DNA of 51,885 nt. It comes from Aureimonas ureilytica DSM 18598 = NBRC 106430. GTDB taxonomy: Bacteria; Pseudomonadota; Alphaproteobacteria; Rhizobiales; Rhizobiaceae. Positions 7,700 through 15,624 of this stretch are shown one piece after another. A program made the position numbers and the translations under genes. Each line of letters opens with the position of its first letter. The stretch's first letter is position 1. Under the pieces are notes generated by a model. The model had not been told where the DNA came from. It saw only the letters and a list, made by a program, of their open reading frames with translations, and ran no database searches. The stretch spans positions 1 through 51,885 of the forward strand of contig NZ_ARQE01000016.1 in the NCBI RefSeq assembly GCF_000382705.1. The letters are read 5' to 3'.

Positions 7700-8974
7700 G
7701 TGGCATTGGGTTCCGGATGCTCTCCCACCGATCACATCAGGCTGCTCGAGGCCGACCTAGTCGGGACCGATCGCTTGGGGGGCGGCTACGACGATCGCGT
7801 CCGAAGGCCCTCCGAAACCCTCGCGAAACTCCGTCCGCTGTTTCCTGATTTGGGCATTACCAGGTTGGGGTTGCTGACCGGACTGGACGTCATCGGCATA
7901 CCGGTGGCGTTTGCGACCAGACCCAACAGCTTCACGCTGTCCGTTTTCCAAGGGAAGGGATTGGACATCGACGCTTCCATGGCGTCCGCGGCCATGGAAG
8001 CATTCGAGACGCGCATAGCCGAACTTCCTCCCGCGGGATTGCGCTTCGGCTCGGTCGCGGGAATGAGGGCTCTGGGCAGGCGGACGATACGTTTGGACAG
8101 GACCGCACGATGTGTCCCCTGGACGTTCGGAGAGGACGCGCCGATCCCTTGGTGCTTCGGTCTGGATCTCATGGGTGGGGTCGAGGTAGCGGTCCCGTGG
8201 TGGCTGGTGGGCGTCGACCATCGCGACCCCCGCCCTCGTGGCTTCGAGCAGTCCAGTGACGGGCTTTCCTCGGGGAACAGCCACGCCGAGGCTGTCTTGC
8301 ACGGCTTGTGCGAACTGATCGAAAGGGACGCCTGGACGCTGATGCGGCTCTGGTCGGCCTCGCGGGTGGCCCGAGCTCGCATTGATCCGGCACAATTCGG
8401 CGATCCGGTCATGCAGACGCTTGCCGCACGCATCGAACGTGCCGGGTTGGAACTGATCCTCTTGGACATGACCTCCGACATCGACGTTCCCGCATACAGT
8501 GCGGTCATCGTTCCCCAGCTGCGGGAAGGTGGTGCCGAGCACTCGCTGTCCGAGGTGTGTGGCGGTTCCGGCTGCCATCCCATCGCGTCCCGGGCGGCAA
8601 TCCGCGCCGTCGTCGAAGCTGCCCAGTCGCGTTTGACCGTCATCGCGGGAAGTCGAGACGACTTCTCCGCGATCCTTTACGAGCGCGGCAGCCTCGACGA
8701 TGATACCTTCGTCACGAACCTGCGTCACGCGCCGATGAGTGGCAGTCCTCGGTTGACGGTTGACCCGGACGCAACATTGCAGGGTCAGATCGCCGGCGTG
8801 CTCGAACGTCTCTCAAGGGCCGGAATCGACGAGGCGATAGCGGTCCCGATGGGAGATCCCAGTCTGGGACTTTCCGTTGTCAGGGTCGTGGTCCCGGGAC
8901 TTGAGGTCGACATCGGGGGCGAAAACGTCCAGCTCGGCATGCGGGCTGCCAGAGCGATGAGAGCCGCGGCATGA
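7700..8974 (+). CDS. YcaO-family ATP-dependent peptide-modifying enzyme
   Basis: A 424-residue YcaO domain protein. The family uses ATP to activate backbone amides of a ribosomal peptide, giving azolines or, with TfuA, thioamides. Visible family motifs are the ATP-binding segment SGNSHAEAVLHGLCELIERDA (about 192-212), with the conserved Glu residues, and GSGCHPIASRAAIRAVVEAAQSR (about 292-311). A GTG start at 7700 is chosen: AGGA lies 9 bases upstream and it directly follows the small ORF. There is no PxPxP tail, so it is not an obvious classical azoline former. The stop overlaps the TfuA start by 4 bp (ATGA), so the pair is translationally coupled. Confidence 0.9.
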   Translation: MALGSGCSPTDHIRLLEADLVGTDRLGGGYDDRVRRPSETLAKLRPLFPDLGITRLGLLTGLDVIGIPVAFATRPNSFTLSVFQGKGLDIDASMASAAMEAFETRIAELPPAGLRFGSVAGMRALGRRTIRLDRTARCVPWTFGEDAPIPWCFGLDLMGGVEVAVPWWLVGVDHRDPRPRGFEQSSDGLSSGNSHAEAVLHGLCELIERDAWTLMRLWSASRVARARIDPAQFGDPVMQTLAARIERAGLELILLDMTSDIDVPAYSAVIVPQLREGGAEHSLSEVCGGSGCHPIASRAAIRAVVEAAQSRLTVIAGSRDDFSAILYERGSLDDDTFVTNLRHAPMSGSPRLTVDPDATLQGQIAGVLERLSRAGIDEAIAVPMGDPSLGLSVVRVVVPGLEVDIGGENVQLGMRAARAMRAAA

Positions 8975-9849
8975 AGGTGTTATTCGTCGGTCCGAGCCTT
9001 CATGGCCAGCGCGAGCATCTCGCCTCACTTCATCCCGACTTCGAGCTGAGGCCTCCGGCGATACGCGGAGACGTGGCGATGGCGGTCGTCGACGGGGCGA
9101 CGGCGATAGGGCTCGTCGACGGATGCTTCGGAGCCTCTCAGTCGGTGTGGCACAAGGAGATCCTGTTCGCCCTCGAAAGGGGCGTTCCTGTCGGCGGTGG
9201 GGCGAGCATGGGCGCTCTCAGGGCTGCCGAGTGCGACGCTTTCGGAATGCAAGGGGTCGGAGGGATCTACGATGACTACAAAAGCGGGCGACTGAGCGAC
9301 GACGAGGAGGTCTGCCTGTCGCACGGGCCGGCCGAGATCGACTGGCTTCCCCTCAGCGTTCCGTGGGTGAACTTTTCTGCGACCATCGTGGAGGCAGCCG
9401 TCAGGGGTGACGTGACTCCCGATGAGCGCGACCTCCTGATGATCGCGGGTCACCGTTTGCATTACACGGAGCGGACGTTTCGCCGAGCGCTCCAAATGGC
9501 TGAGGCCATCAGCGAACGGCGCCGCTGCGATGTGCTGGAGCGGCTGCAAGCGACCGTCCGGGACCGGAAGCGGGAAGACGCCTGGAGAGTCGCAAGGTGG
9601 CTGTCCTCAACCAGCGGTCCGTTACACGTGCCTTGGACCTTGTCGAGAACGTCGCATTGGCAGTCGCTGGAACAGGATCTCGAGCGGATCCATGGCTTTC
9701 GAGCCGGCAGGTTCGCCGATCGGGGACAGCAGAACATGGCGGTCAAAGCTTGTGTCCGGGGAGGCACTGCTCGCCGATCGCCGGCGTCGCCTCGTCCAGA
9801 AGAGGTTTCTCGGACCTGGGTGACAACCGACACACCCCGGACTGGCTGA
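8971..9849 (+). CDS. TfuA-like protein, YcaO partner
   Basis: A 292-residue TfuA family protein. The core is clear: MKVLFVGPSLHG at the start, IGLVDGCFGASQSVWHKEIL around residues 46-65, then ALERGVPVGGGASMGALRA and GIYDDYKSGRLSDDEEV. TfuA was named from the trifolitoxin locus and is known to assist YcaO enzymes in peptide thioamidation, probably by delivering sulfur or a thiolated carrier. The 4-bp overlap with the YcaO gene supports one functional unit. The C-terminal 60 residues are Arg/Pro-rich and look unconserved. No transporter or protease follows, so export and leader removal would need genes elsewhere. Confidence 0.88.
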   Translation: MKVLFVGPSLHGQREHLASLHPDFELRPPAIRGDVAMAVVDGATAIGLVDGCFGASQSVWHKEILFALERGVPVGGGASMGALRAAECDAFGMQGVGGIYDDYKSGRLSDDEEVCLSHGPAEIDWLPLSVPWVNFSATIVEAAVRGDVTPDERDLLMIAGHRLHYTERTFRRALQMAEAISERRRCDVLERLQATVRDRKREDAWRVARWLSSTSGPLHVPWTLSRTSHWQSLEQDLERIHGFRAGRFADRGQQNMAVKACVRGGTARRSPASPRPEEVSRTWVTTDTPRTG

Positions 9850-10106
9850 CCGATCCAGCCCGTTCAGTGCTTTTCCCAATCGAGCCAGGATGGAGGCTCC
9901 GGCAAACTGTGGCAGGCCATTCGTGCCGACCAGCTATGGCCGGGTGCATCAAGCCGTCCGCAAGCGGATGATGACCGTTTGGCTGCAGGGAAAGAACGGA
10001 AGGGGAACTCCGCAACGCGCATCGGAAGATTTTTCCGATCGCGATCTACCGAAAAACAGCCTGTCCATTCGCTTATGGATCAGGCGCCCAATTCAAGGGG
10101 CCTTCA

Positions 10107-10766
10107 TTGAGCAAACGTAACGACGTCGGGCAGCCTTGGTGGCACGAATGGAAGGATCTGAGCGATGGGGGGAAACTTGGTTCCAGACGACCGGAGGAGC
10201 TCGTGCGGGCGTGCCGTGCGCTCGATACACCTCTTCCGGAGCGGTTGAAGGGAGAGCTTCTCTCCCATTTGGCCGACCATGCTCGTTCCTATCTTCAAAA
10301 GAGGGTGCGCGAGGACTTGGTCGACGGTGGCCGCGAGGTCATCGAAGAGGTCATCGAGATCCTGACTGTTGCCGTTCTAACTCCCGGGACTGCAGACGGT
10401 ACGGGTTTCGAGACGGCTTTTCATAAAAAGCTCCGGCAACGGCTGGTTGATCGCATTCGAGCGTCCCAGCGTGTTGCCGCCGTCGTCGAGCAGGAAGCCG
10501 TCGATCCAGAAACGGGCGCGACGATCGAAGCTCCCGACCTTCGCCAACTGAGTCCCGAGGACATCGTCGTCATTCGGGATCTCATCGAGAAGTTGCCTGC
10601 GTTACATCGGAAGGCTTTCCAGCTTCACCGCCTCGGCTTCCACTACACGTCTTCCAATCCCGACGAGAGCATTGCCGTCATGTTGGGCAAATCCCCGAAG
10701 ACGGTGCAGAATTGGGTCGAGAGGGCGGAACGACAAATTCTCGAACTCCTGGAGTCAAAAAGATGA
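10107..10766 (+). CDS. Sigma-factor-like DNA-binding protein
   Basis: A 219-residue protein whose C-terminal 60 residues look like sigma-70 region 4 / ECF type: LIEKLPALHRKAFQLHRLG, then a spaced helix pair in DESIAVMLGKSPKTVQNWVERAERQIL with the recognition helix. The N-terminal two thirds are helical but have no clear region 2, so it may be a sigma-like regulator rather than a working sigma factor. A TTG start at 10107 is supported by AAGGGG at 10095-10100. The next gene overlaps by 4 bp (ATGA), so it heads an operon with the HTH protein and the helicase fusion. About 250 bp separate it from TfuA; I see no gene there and assume a promoter. Confidence 0.68.
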   Translation: MSKRNDVGQPWWHEWKDLSDGGKLGSRRPEELVRACRALDTPLPERLKGELLSHLADHARSYLQKRVREDLVDGGREVIEEVIEILTVAVLTPGTADGTGFETAFHKKLRQRLVDRIRASQRVAAVVEQEAVDPETGATIEAPDLRQLSPEDIVVIRDLIEKLPALHRKAFQLHRLGFHYTSSNPDESIAVMLGKSPKTVQNWVERAERQILELLESKR

Positions 10767-11308
10767 ATGATCGAACGCAAACGCTCGACGACGTCCTGTT
10801 CGGCTTCCACCAGGCTGCGGACACCGTCACTCCGCAGCTGTTGTCCGAATGGACCGCGAGATATCCCGAATTTGCGGATGAGATCCGTGCCCATGCCGTG
10901 GAGATCATCGACATGGAGCTGCTGGCCGAAATTCGCTCCCCAGCGCCGGTAGCGGCTCCCGCTATGTCCGCTGTCACTCTGCGCTCTGCCCTTCAGGAGG
11001 CTGGAACGTCGTTGCGGGACTTCGCCGACGGTCTGGACATCTCCCGCTCGATCGTTGCGGACGTGAACACCGGCCGGATCGACGAAGCAACGATCCCTCG
11101 ACGCTTTTCGCGTCTTGCGGCATCGCGTCTCCAGCGATCGCCCGACTGGTTCCACTCGGTTGTGGTCTCATCCAATGAGGCCGCCTTCGCTCCCTCGTTC
11201 AAGGCCAGCGAGCTTCCGAGCGCGGGACGCCAGCGGACTTGGGAAGAGGCGGTCCGCGGATCGGACATGAGCGAGGAACGCAAGGCGTTCTGGCTTGCCG
11301 AGGACTGA
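10763..11308 (+). CDS. HTH-containing small regulator upstream of ImmA-helicase
   Basis: A protein of about 181 residues. The central part reads as an Xre-like helix-turn-helix: TLRSALQEAGTSLRDFADGL followed by SRSIVADVNTGRI and RRFSRLAASRLQ. The N-terminal 60 residues are acidic and helical, and the C-terminus ends SEERKAFWLAED. The start at 10763 overlaps the sigma-like stop (ATGA) and has GGAG upstream. An Xre-type protein next to an ImmA/IrrE peptidase is a common regulator-protease pair: the peptidase cleaves the repressor on stress. That role is inferred. The following gene starts 3 bp after its stop. Confidence 0.65.
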   Translation: MNDRTQTLDDVLFGFHQAADTVTPQLLSEWTARYPEFADEIRAHAVEIIDMELLAEIRSPAPVAAPAMSAVTLRSALQEAGTSLRDFADGLDISRSIVADVNTGRIDEATIPRRFSRLAASRLQRSPDWFHSVVVSSNEAAFAPSFKASELPSAGRQRTWEEAVRGSDMSEERKAFWLAED

Positions 11309-11311
11309 GAG

Positions 11312-14300
11312 ATGGACATCTGGCGCGACATCCGGCTGAAGGCGCGCCAGCGCCACGAGTTGGCTGCTGGAAAGACCGCTTCGAACTTGGCGCGGGATTT
11401 GGTCCGGGCCGGATTGAAGGACGCCGGGCTGCAGGTGGACGAGTTCGATCCGGGGAGTGTCTTCGGACCGGGCGTTCTTGGAGCGTTGGAGCGCGAGGAC
11501 GGCTTTGTTCGCCTGGCTTCCGACCTCGCTGACGAGCAGAGACCCGTCGTCATCGCCCACGAACTGGGTCACTATTGGCTGCACGACGAGTCGGCGTACA
11601 TGATCCGCTCGACGGAGGCAGGCTTCGGCGGACAGCCGATGGAAACCGGGGCCAATCACGTCGTCGCCTACTCACCCCGCCAACGCCAGGAAGTCCAAGC
11701 GGACATATTCGCCCAAGAGTTTCTGCTACCCGCCGATCGGCTGCGGGAGAAATTCGTGGCGCACCAGAAAAAGCCATCCGAGATCGCGGCCGAAGCGGGT
11801 TTGCCGATCGGCTTCGTGAGGATGCAGGCAATACGAGCCTTGCTCCTTCCGCCGCTGGAAACCCCGGTTCCGTCCGAGAGCGGCGGGTCCCGTCAGCCTT
11901 TGGATCCCGAACAAGTGGAAGCCGCCGAATGGGACGAGCGGCCGCTGATCCTCGATGCCGGACCGGGAACGGGCAAGACAAGGACCCTGATCGCAAGGAT
12001 CGAGCACCTCCTTAAGAATGGAGTCCCGCCGTCGACGATCCTGGCTCTCACCTACTCCAACAAGGCTGCGGGAGAGATGATCGAGCGGGTGGAGACGGTG
12101 GACGCCGCTGCCTCCCCGCTCATCTGGGTCGGGACCTTCCACGCTTTCGGGCTCGAACTGTTGCGCCTGCACAGCGAGGCCGCCGCCCTGCCTCCCGGTT
12201 TCCAGTTGCTGGACGAGACAGACGGCCTCGCGCTTCTCGAAAGCATCTTGGCCGAACTGCCCCTGGTTCACTTCCAGAATCTCTGGGATCCGTCACTGGA
12301 ACTCAGGCCGATCCTGCGAGCCATCTCCCGGGCGAAGGACGAGATGGTTTCCGACGTCGAGTATATGGATGCTGCCGAAGCGGGCCTGCGCGTGGCGTCG
12401 ACCATCGAAGAGATCGAACGAGCCGAGAGGGCCGTCGAGGTGGGGCGGGTGTACCGTATTTATACCCAGGCCCTGAGAGACCGGGGTTGCGTCGATTTCG
12501 GCGATCTCGTTTACCTCGCGGCGAAGCTGCTCGGGTCGAGCCCGGAAATACGGGCTGCCGTACGGGAGAAGCACCGCCACATCCTGGTCGACGAGTATCA
12601 GGACGTGAACTTCGCCAGCACCTCGCTGCTGAAGCATCTTACTGAGGAAGGGAAGCGACTTTGGGTCGTCGCGGACCCTCGCCAGTCGATTTACCGCTTT
12701 CGCGGGGCGGCGCCGGGAAATGCGGCCGAATTCACGAGCCGCTATGCGGGAGCAGAGAGACGCCGGCTGAAGACGAACTACCGATCCTGCGAGTCCGTGG
12801 TGAGGGTGTTCGAGAAATACGGCGCCGATATCGTGGCCGCGCCCAAGCCCGCGGCGACCTGGAAGGCGCACCGTGGAAGGGTAGGCCACGCCGATCTCGT
12901 TCGGGCTCCCGACCTCCGATCGGAAGCCGTGGCGATGAGGGACAAAATCGAGCGACTGCGCAACGAGGGGATTCAGTATGGCGACCAAGCCATCCTCGCG
13001 AGCACCCACCTTTGCCTAGCTCGCTTCGGGAAGATGCTCGAGGATCTCGGCGTCCCCGTCCTCTACCTCGGCGACCTGTTCGAGCGGTCGGAGATCCGTG
13101 ACCTGTTGGCTCTCTGTTCCCTTGGAGCCGATCGATCGGGCGTCGGTCTCGTCCGCGTTGCACAGTTCCTTGAATACGGCGCAACCCGTGAGGACGCCGT
13201 CCGGATCGTCGCGTTCGCAAGGGAAACGGAACAAGATGTCCTGACGGTCTGCGCGAATGCCGCCGCTGTTCCCGGACTTTCGGCGCAGGGGATCGTCGGG
13301 CTCGGGCTTCTCGCCCGGCATCTGGCGGGCGTCGCCTGGAAGACAAGCTGCTGGCATCTCCTGACCACGTACCTGCTCGAAATCAGCGAGTATCTCCGCC
13401 CGCTCCTGAATGCAGGCGACGTTCGATCACAGCAGTCGCTTGTCGCCATATACCTGCTGCTGAAATTCTGCCGGGAACATGTCGACGGCAACAAAGGCGA
13501 GGGGGGACGGCTCAAGCTCCTCGATGACATCCGGCGGCTCGAGCGACTCGACGACGATCGCCAATTCCGAATTGTCCCGCCCGAAGCCGCAGGCATCGCG
13601 GCTGTCCGGATGATGACGGTCCATGCGTCGAAGGGGCTTGAGTTCCGGGCGGTTCATCTGCCCCAGGTCGCCACTCGATATGTGCCCGGGCGCACGCGCC
13701 CTTCCTCGTGTCCGCCGCCGCTTGGGTTGGAAAGGCTCGAGGTATCGGCTGCCGACCAAAAGGCCGAGGCAGAATGTCTTTTCTTCGTGGCCCTGTCGCG
13801 GGCGAGAGACGTGTTGGTGATCAGCAGCGCGGACAGGTACACGGAGAAGCAGACCGTCAATCCTTCGAAATTCCTGGATGGCCTTCTCGGTGTGCTGCCC
13901 CCGGCGCGCGCGGTGTCGAAGGCGAGCGCTCCGGGCAGACCGCCCGAGATCGTGCGTGTGGCGACCAAGGCTGAGCACGAGGAGCGGCACCTCGACATCT
14001 ACGCGAAGTGCCCAGCCAGATACCGATACGAAGTGATCGACGGCCTTCGCGGCCATGGCGACGACAGCGCGTTCCTGAAGTTCCATTCCTGCGTAAGGGC
14101 TACCGTCCGCTGGATATACGAGGAGCTCGGCGAGGGGCGCGAAGTCGACGTCCCGCGGGCCAAGGCACGGTTTGGGGAAGTCTGGGCCGCACGAGGTCCA
14201 GTGCATGCGTTCGAACCCGTCTATTTCGCCGAGGCCGTCAGAATGGTCGAGGGGGCGGTTGTAACGCGTGTGGAAGGAATCGAGGGTGACCGCGTCTGGA

Positions 14301-14668
14301 CCGCGCAGCTCGCGGGCAAGCGCATCGTGACCTCGCCGGACCGTGTCGTGGTGCAACCTTCCGGCGGCATCCTCGCCCAAAAGGTCAAGACTGGACGGCA
14401 GTCCAAAAGCGAGTCCTCGAAACCCGTCTGGGGGCTCATGCAACTGGCCGCGTCCCAGATGTATCCCGGAAGGCCAGTCCAGCTGGAGGCGTTCTATCCG
14501 GGCAGAGGCGCCCGGGTGGTGATGGCTGCTGCGGGCGACGCAAAGGCGGTCGCGAGCTATGTCGACAGCGTGGCTGGCATCGAGCGCGGTTTGTTCGAAC
14601 CCAAGGCCGGTCGGGACTGCCCGACGTGTCCATTTTATTTTGTCTGCACTTCGGAAGATTCTTTTTGA
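11312..14668 (+). CDS. ImmA/IrrE peptidase - UvrD-like helicase - RecB-like nuclease fusion
   Basis: An 1118-residue multidomain protein. Residues about 1-170 form an ImmA/IrrE-like metallopeptidase with VIAHELGHYWLHDE (HEXXH near 83) and QADIFAQEFLLP. Residues about 195-830 form a superfamily 1A helicase of the UvrD/Rep/PcrA type: Walker A GPGTGKTRTLIARI (near 217), DEYQD motif (near 426), DPRQSIYRFRGA, and MTVHASKGLEF (near 770). The last 250 residues resemble the RecB/Cas4-like PD-(D/E)XK region: KCPARYRYEV opening and CPTCPFYFVC (near 1103) as an iron-sulfur cysteine cluster. It probably unwinds and cuts DNA under control of the peptidase domain. It sits between the HTH gene and the ubiquitin-like genes. 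The nuclease domain is less certain than the other two. Confidence 0.85.
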   Translation: MDIWRDIRLKARQRHELAAGKTASNLARDLVRAGLKDAGLQVDEFDPGSVFGPGVLGALEREDGFVRLASDLADEQRPVVIAHELGHYWLHDESAYMIRSTEAGFGGQPMETGANHVVAYSPRQRQEVQADIFAQEFLLPADRLREKFVAHQKKPSEIAAEAGLPIGFVRMQAIRALLLPPLETPVPSESGGSRQPLDPEQVEAAEWDERPLILDAGPGTGKTRTLIARIEHLLKNGVPPSTILALTYSNKAAGEMIERVETVDAAASPLIWVGTFHAFGLELLRLHSEAAALPPGFQLLDETDGLALLESILAELPLVHFQNLWDPSLELRPILRAISRAKDEMVSDVEYMDAAEAGLRVASTIEEIERAERAVEVGRVYRIYTQALRDRGCVDFGDLVYLAAKLLGSSPEIRAAVREKHRHILVDEYQDVNFASTSLLKHLTEEGKRLWVVADPRQSIYRFRGAAPGNAAEFTSRYAGAERRRLKTNYRSCESVVRVFEKYGADIVAAPKPAATWKAHRGRVGHADLVRAPDLRSEAVAMRDKIERLRNEGIQYGDQAILASTHLCLARFGKMLEDLGVPVLYLGDLFERSEIRDLLALCSLGADRSGVGLVRVAQFLEYGATREDAVRIVAFARETEQDVLTVCANAAAVPGLSAQGIVGLGLLARHLAGVAWKTSCWHLLTTYLLEISEYLRPLLNAGDVRSQQSLVAIYLLLKFCREHVDGNKGEGGRLKLLDDIRRLERLDDDRQFRIVPPEAAGIAAVRMMTVHASKGLEFRAVHLPQVATRYVPGRTRPSSCPPPLGLERLEVSAADQKAEAECLFFVALSRARDVLVISSADRYTEKQTVNPSKFLDGLLGVLPPARAVSKASAPGRPPEIVRVATKAEHEERHLDIYAKCPARYRYEVIDGLRGHGDDSAFLKFHSCVRATVRWIYEELGEGREVDVPRAKARFGEVWAARGPVHAFEPVYFAEAVRMVEGAVVTRVEGIEGDRVWTAQLAGKRIVTSPDRVVVQPSGGILAQKVKTGRQSKSESSKPVWGLMQLAASQMYPGRPVQLEAFYPGRGARVVMAAAGDAKAVASYVDSVAGIERGLFEPKAGRDCPTCPFYFVCTSEDSF

Positions 14669-14685
14669 GCGGACTTCCGGATGTG

Positions 14686-14733
14686 GCCGTCCCGCTTCGC
14701 TGAATGGGTAGAAGGGACGGCATGGGCCGTCCC
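14686..14733 (+). promoter_or_regulatory. Mutually exclusive stem-loops between helicase and ubiquitin-like genes
   Basis: Three related segments: GCCGTCCC (14686-14693), GGGACGGC (14714-14721) and GCCGTCCC (14726-14733). The middle one can pair perfectly with either outer one, giving a long-loop hairpin or a tight 4-base-loop hairpin. The layout resembles an attenuator or RNA switch. It begins 18 bp after the helicase stop and ends 23 bp before the next ATG. Simple termination or read-through control is equally possible. Confidence 0.5.
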
Positions 14734-14756
14734 ACCGCTTCAAGAGCGAGACTGCC

Positions 14757-15623
14757 ATGACCCACTCTTCCAGTTCCCGCGTTCCCCGCTTCCAGGTTCT
14801 CGTCGGCGACGGTGACCTGAACTTTCGGGAAGTCGTCATTCCGGATCCCATCGTGACCGGGCGCCAGCTTCTCGACGCCGCAGGCGCACGGCCCGTCGAC
14901 GAGCATCTCGTTATCGCCGTCCTGCCGGACGGCGCGCTCGAGACGCTTCGTCAAGACGAACTGTTCGACCTCACCGGTCGCGGTGCCGAAAAGGTTCTGA
15001 TCTTCCGGACCGACCGCTCGTTCCGCTTCAAGGTCGACGACCGCGACCGCGAATGGGGCCCTTCCGTCATCAGCGGGCTGGCGCTCAAGGCGCTTGCGGG
15101 CATCGATGCAGCGACCCACGACGTCTACCAGGAGATCCGCGGCAAGGACGACCTTCTGATCCGCAACACCGATCTGGTCGACCTTTCCAAGCCGGGTGTC
15201 GAGAAGTTCTTCACCGCGATCGCCCAGACGACCGAAGGGCGCACGCTGTTCCTGCCGCCTCGCGACGCCGAGTATCTGGCGGCGCGCGGCATCGCTTACG
15301 AGGACGGCTCGGACGCGGGGCAAGCCGGGGTCATTCTGAAGGATTTCCCGCTTCCGCCGGAAAAGTTCTCGTCGGATAAGGGGGACATCCTGATCATCCT
15401 GCCGCCGGGCTATCCGGACAGCCCGCCTGACATGTTCTACTGCTCGCCTTGGCTGACGCTGAGGTCGTCCGGCGCGGAACCCCGTGCCGCTTCGGTGCAG
15501 CATTCGTTTCGTGGCGAGGTCTGGCAGCGCTGGTCCCGGCACAACACCGCCTGGCGGCCGGGCGTGGACGGCATCCAGACCATGGTGAAGCGCATCGAGC
15601 GCGCGCTCTCGGAAGCCGCTTAA
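14757..15623 (+). CDS. Two ubiquitin-like domains fused to a prokaryotic E2-like domain
   Basis: A 288-residue protein. Residues about 11-86 and 87-165 are two beta-grasp repeats of the multi-ubiquitin type, each containing a D(E)HxV..x..G..D.L pair and a DLTGRG- or DLSKPG-like turn before the last strand (AEKVLIF; VEKFFTAI). Residues about 175-285 match the prokaryotic E2 family E pattern: DILIILPPGYPDSPPDMFYC, then HSFRGEVWQRWSRHNTAWRPG. Together with the next genes it forms a ubiquitin-like conjugation system: modifier, E2, E1, isopeptidase. The modifier is fused in front of the E2, so it has no free C-terminal glycine; the protein ends SEAA. There is only one cysteine in the whole protein (FYC). 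The next gene starts 2 bp after the stop. Confidence 0.85.
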   Translation: MTHSSSSRVPRFQVLVGDGDLNFREVVIPDPIVTGRQLLDAAGARPVDEHLVIAVLPDGALETLRQDELFDLTGRGAEKVLIFRTDRSFRFKVDDRDREWGPSVISGLALKALAGIDAATHDVYQEIRGKDDLLIRNTDLVDLSKPGVEKFFTAIAQTTEGRTLFLPPRDAEYLAARGIAYEDGSDAGQAGVILKDFPLPPEKFSSDKGDILIILPPGYPDSPPDMFYCSPWLTLRSSGAEPRAASVQHSFRGEVWQRWSRHNTAWRPGVDGIQTMVKRIERALSEAA

Positions 15624-15624
15624 G

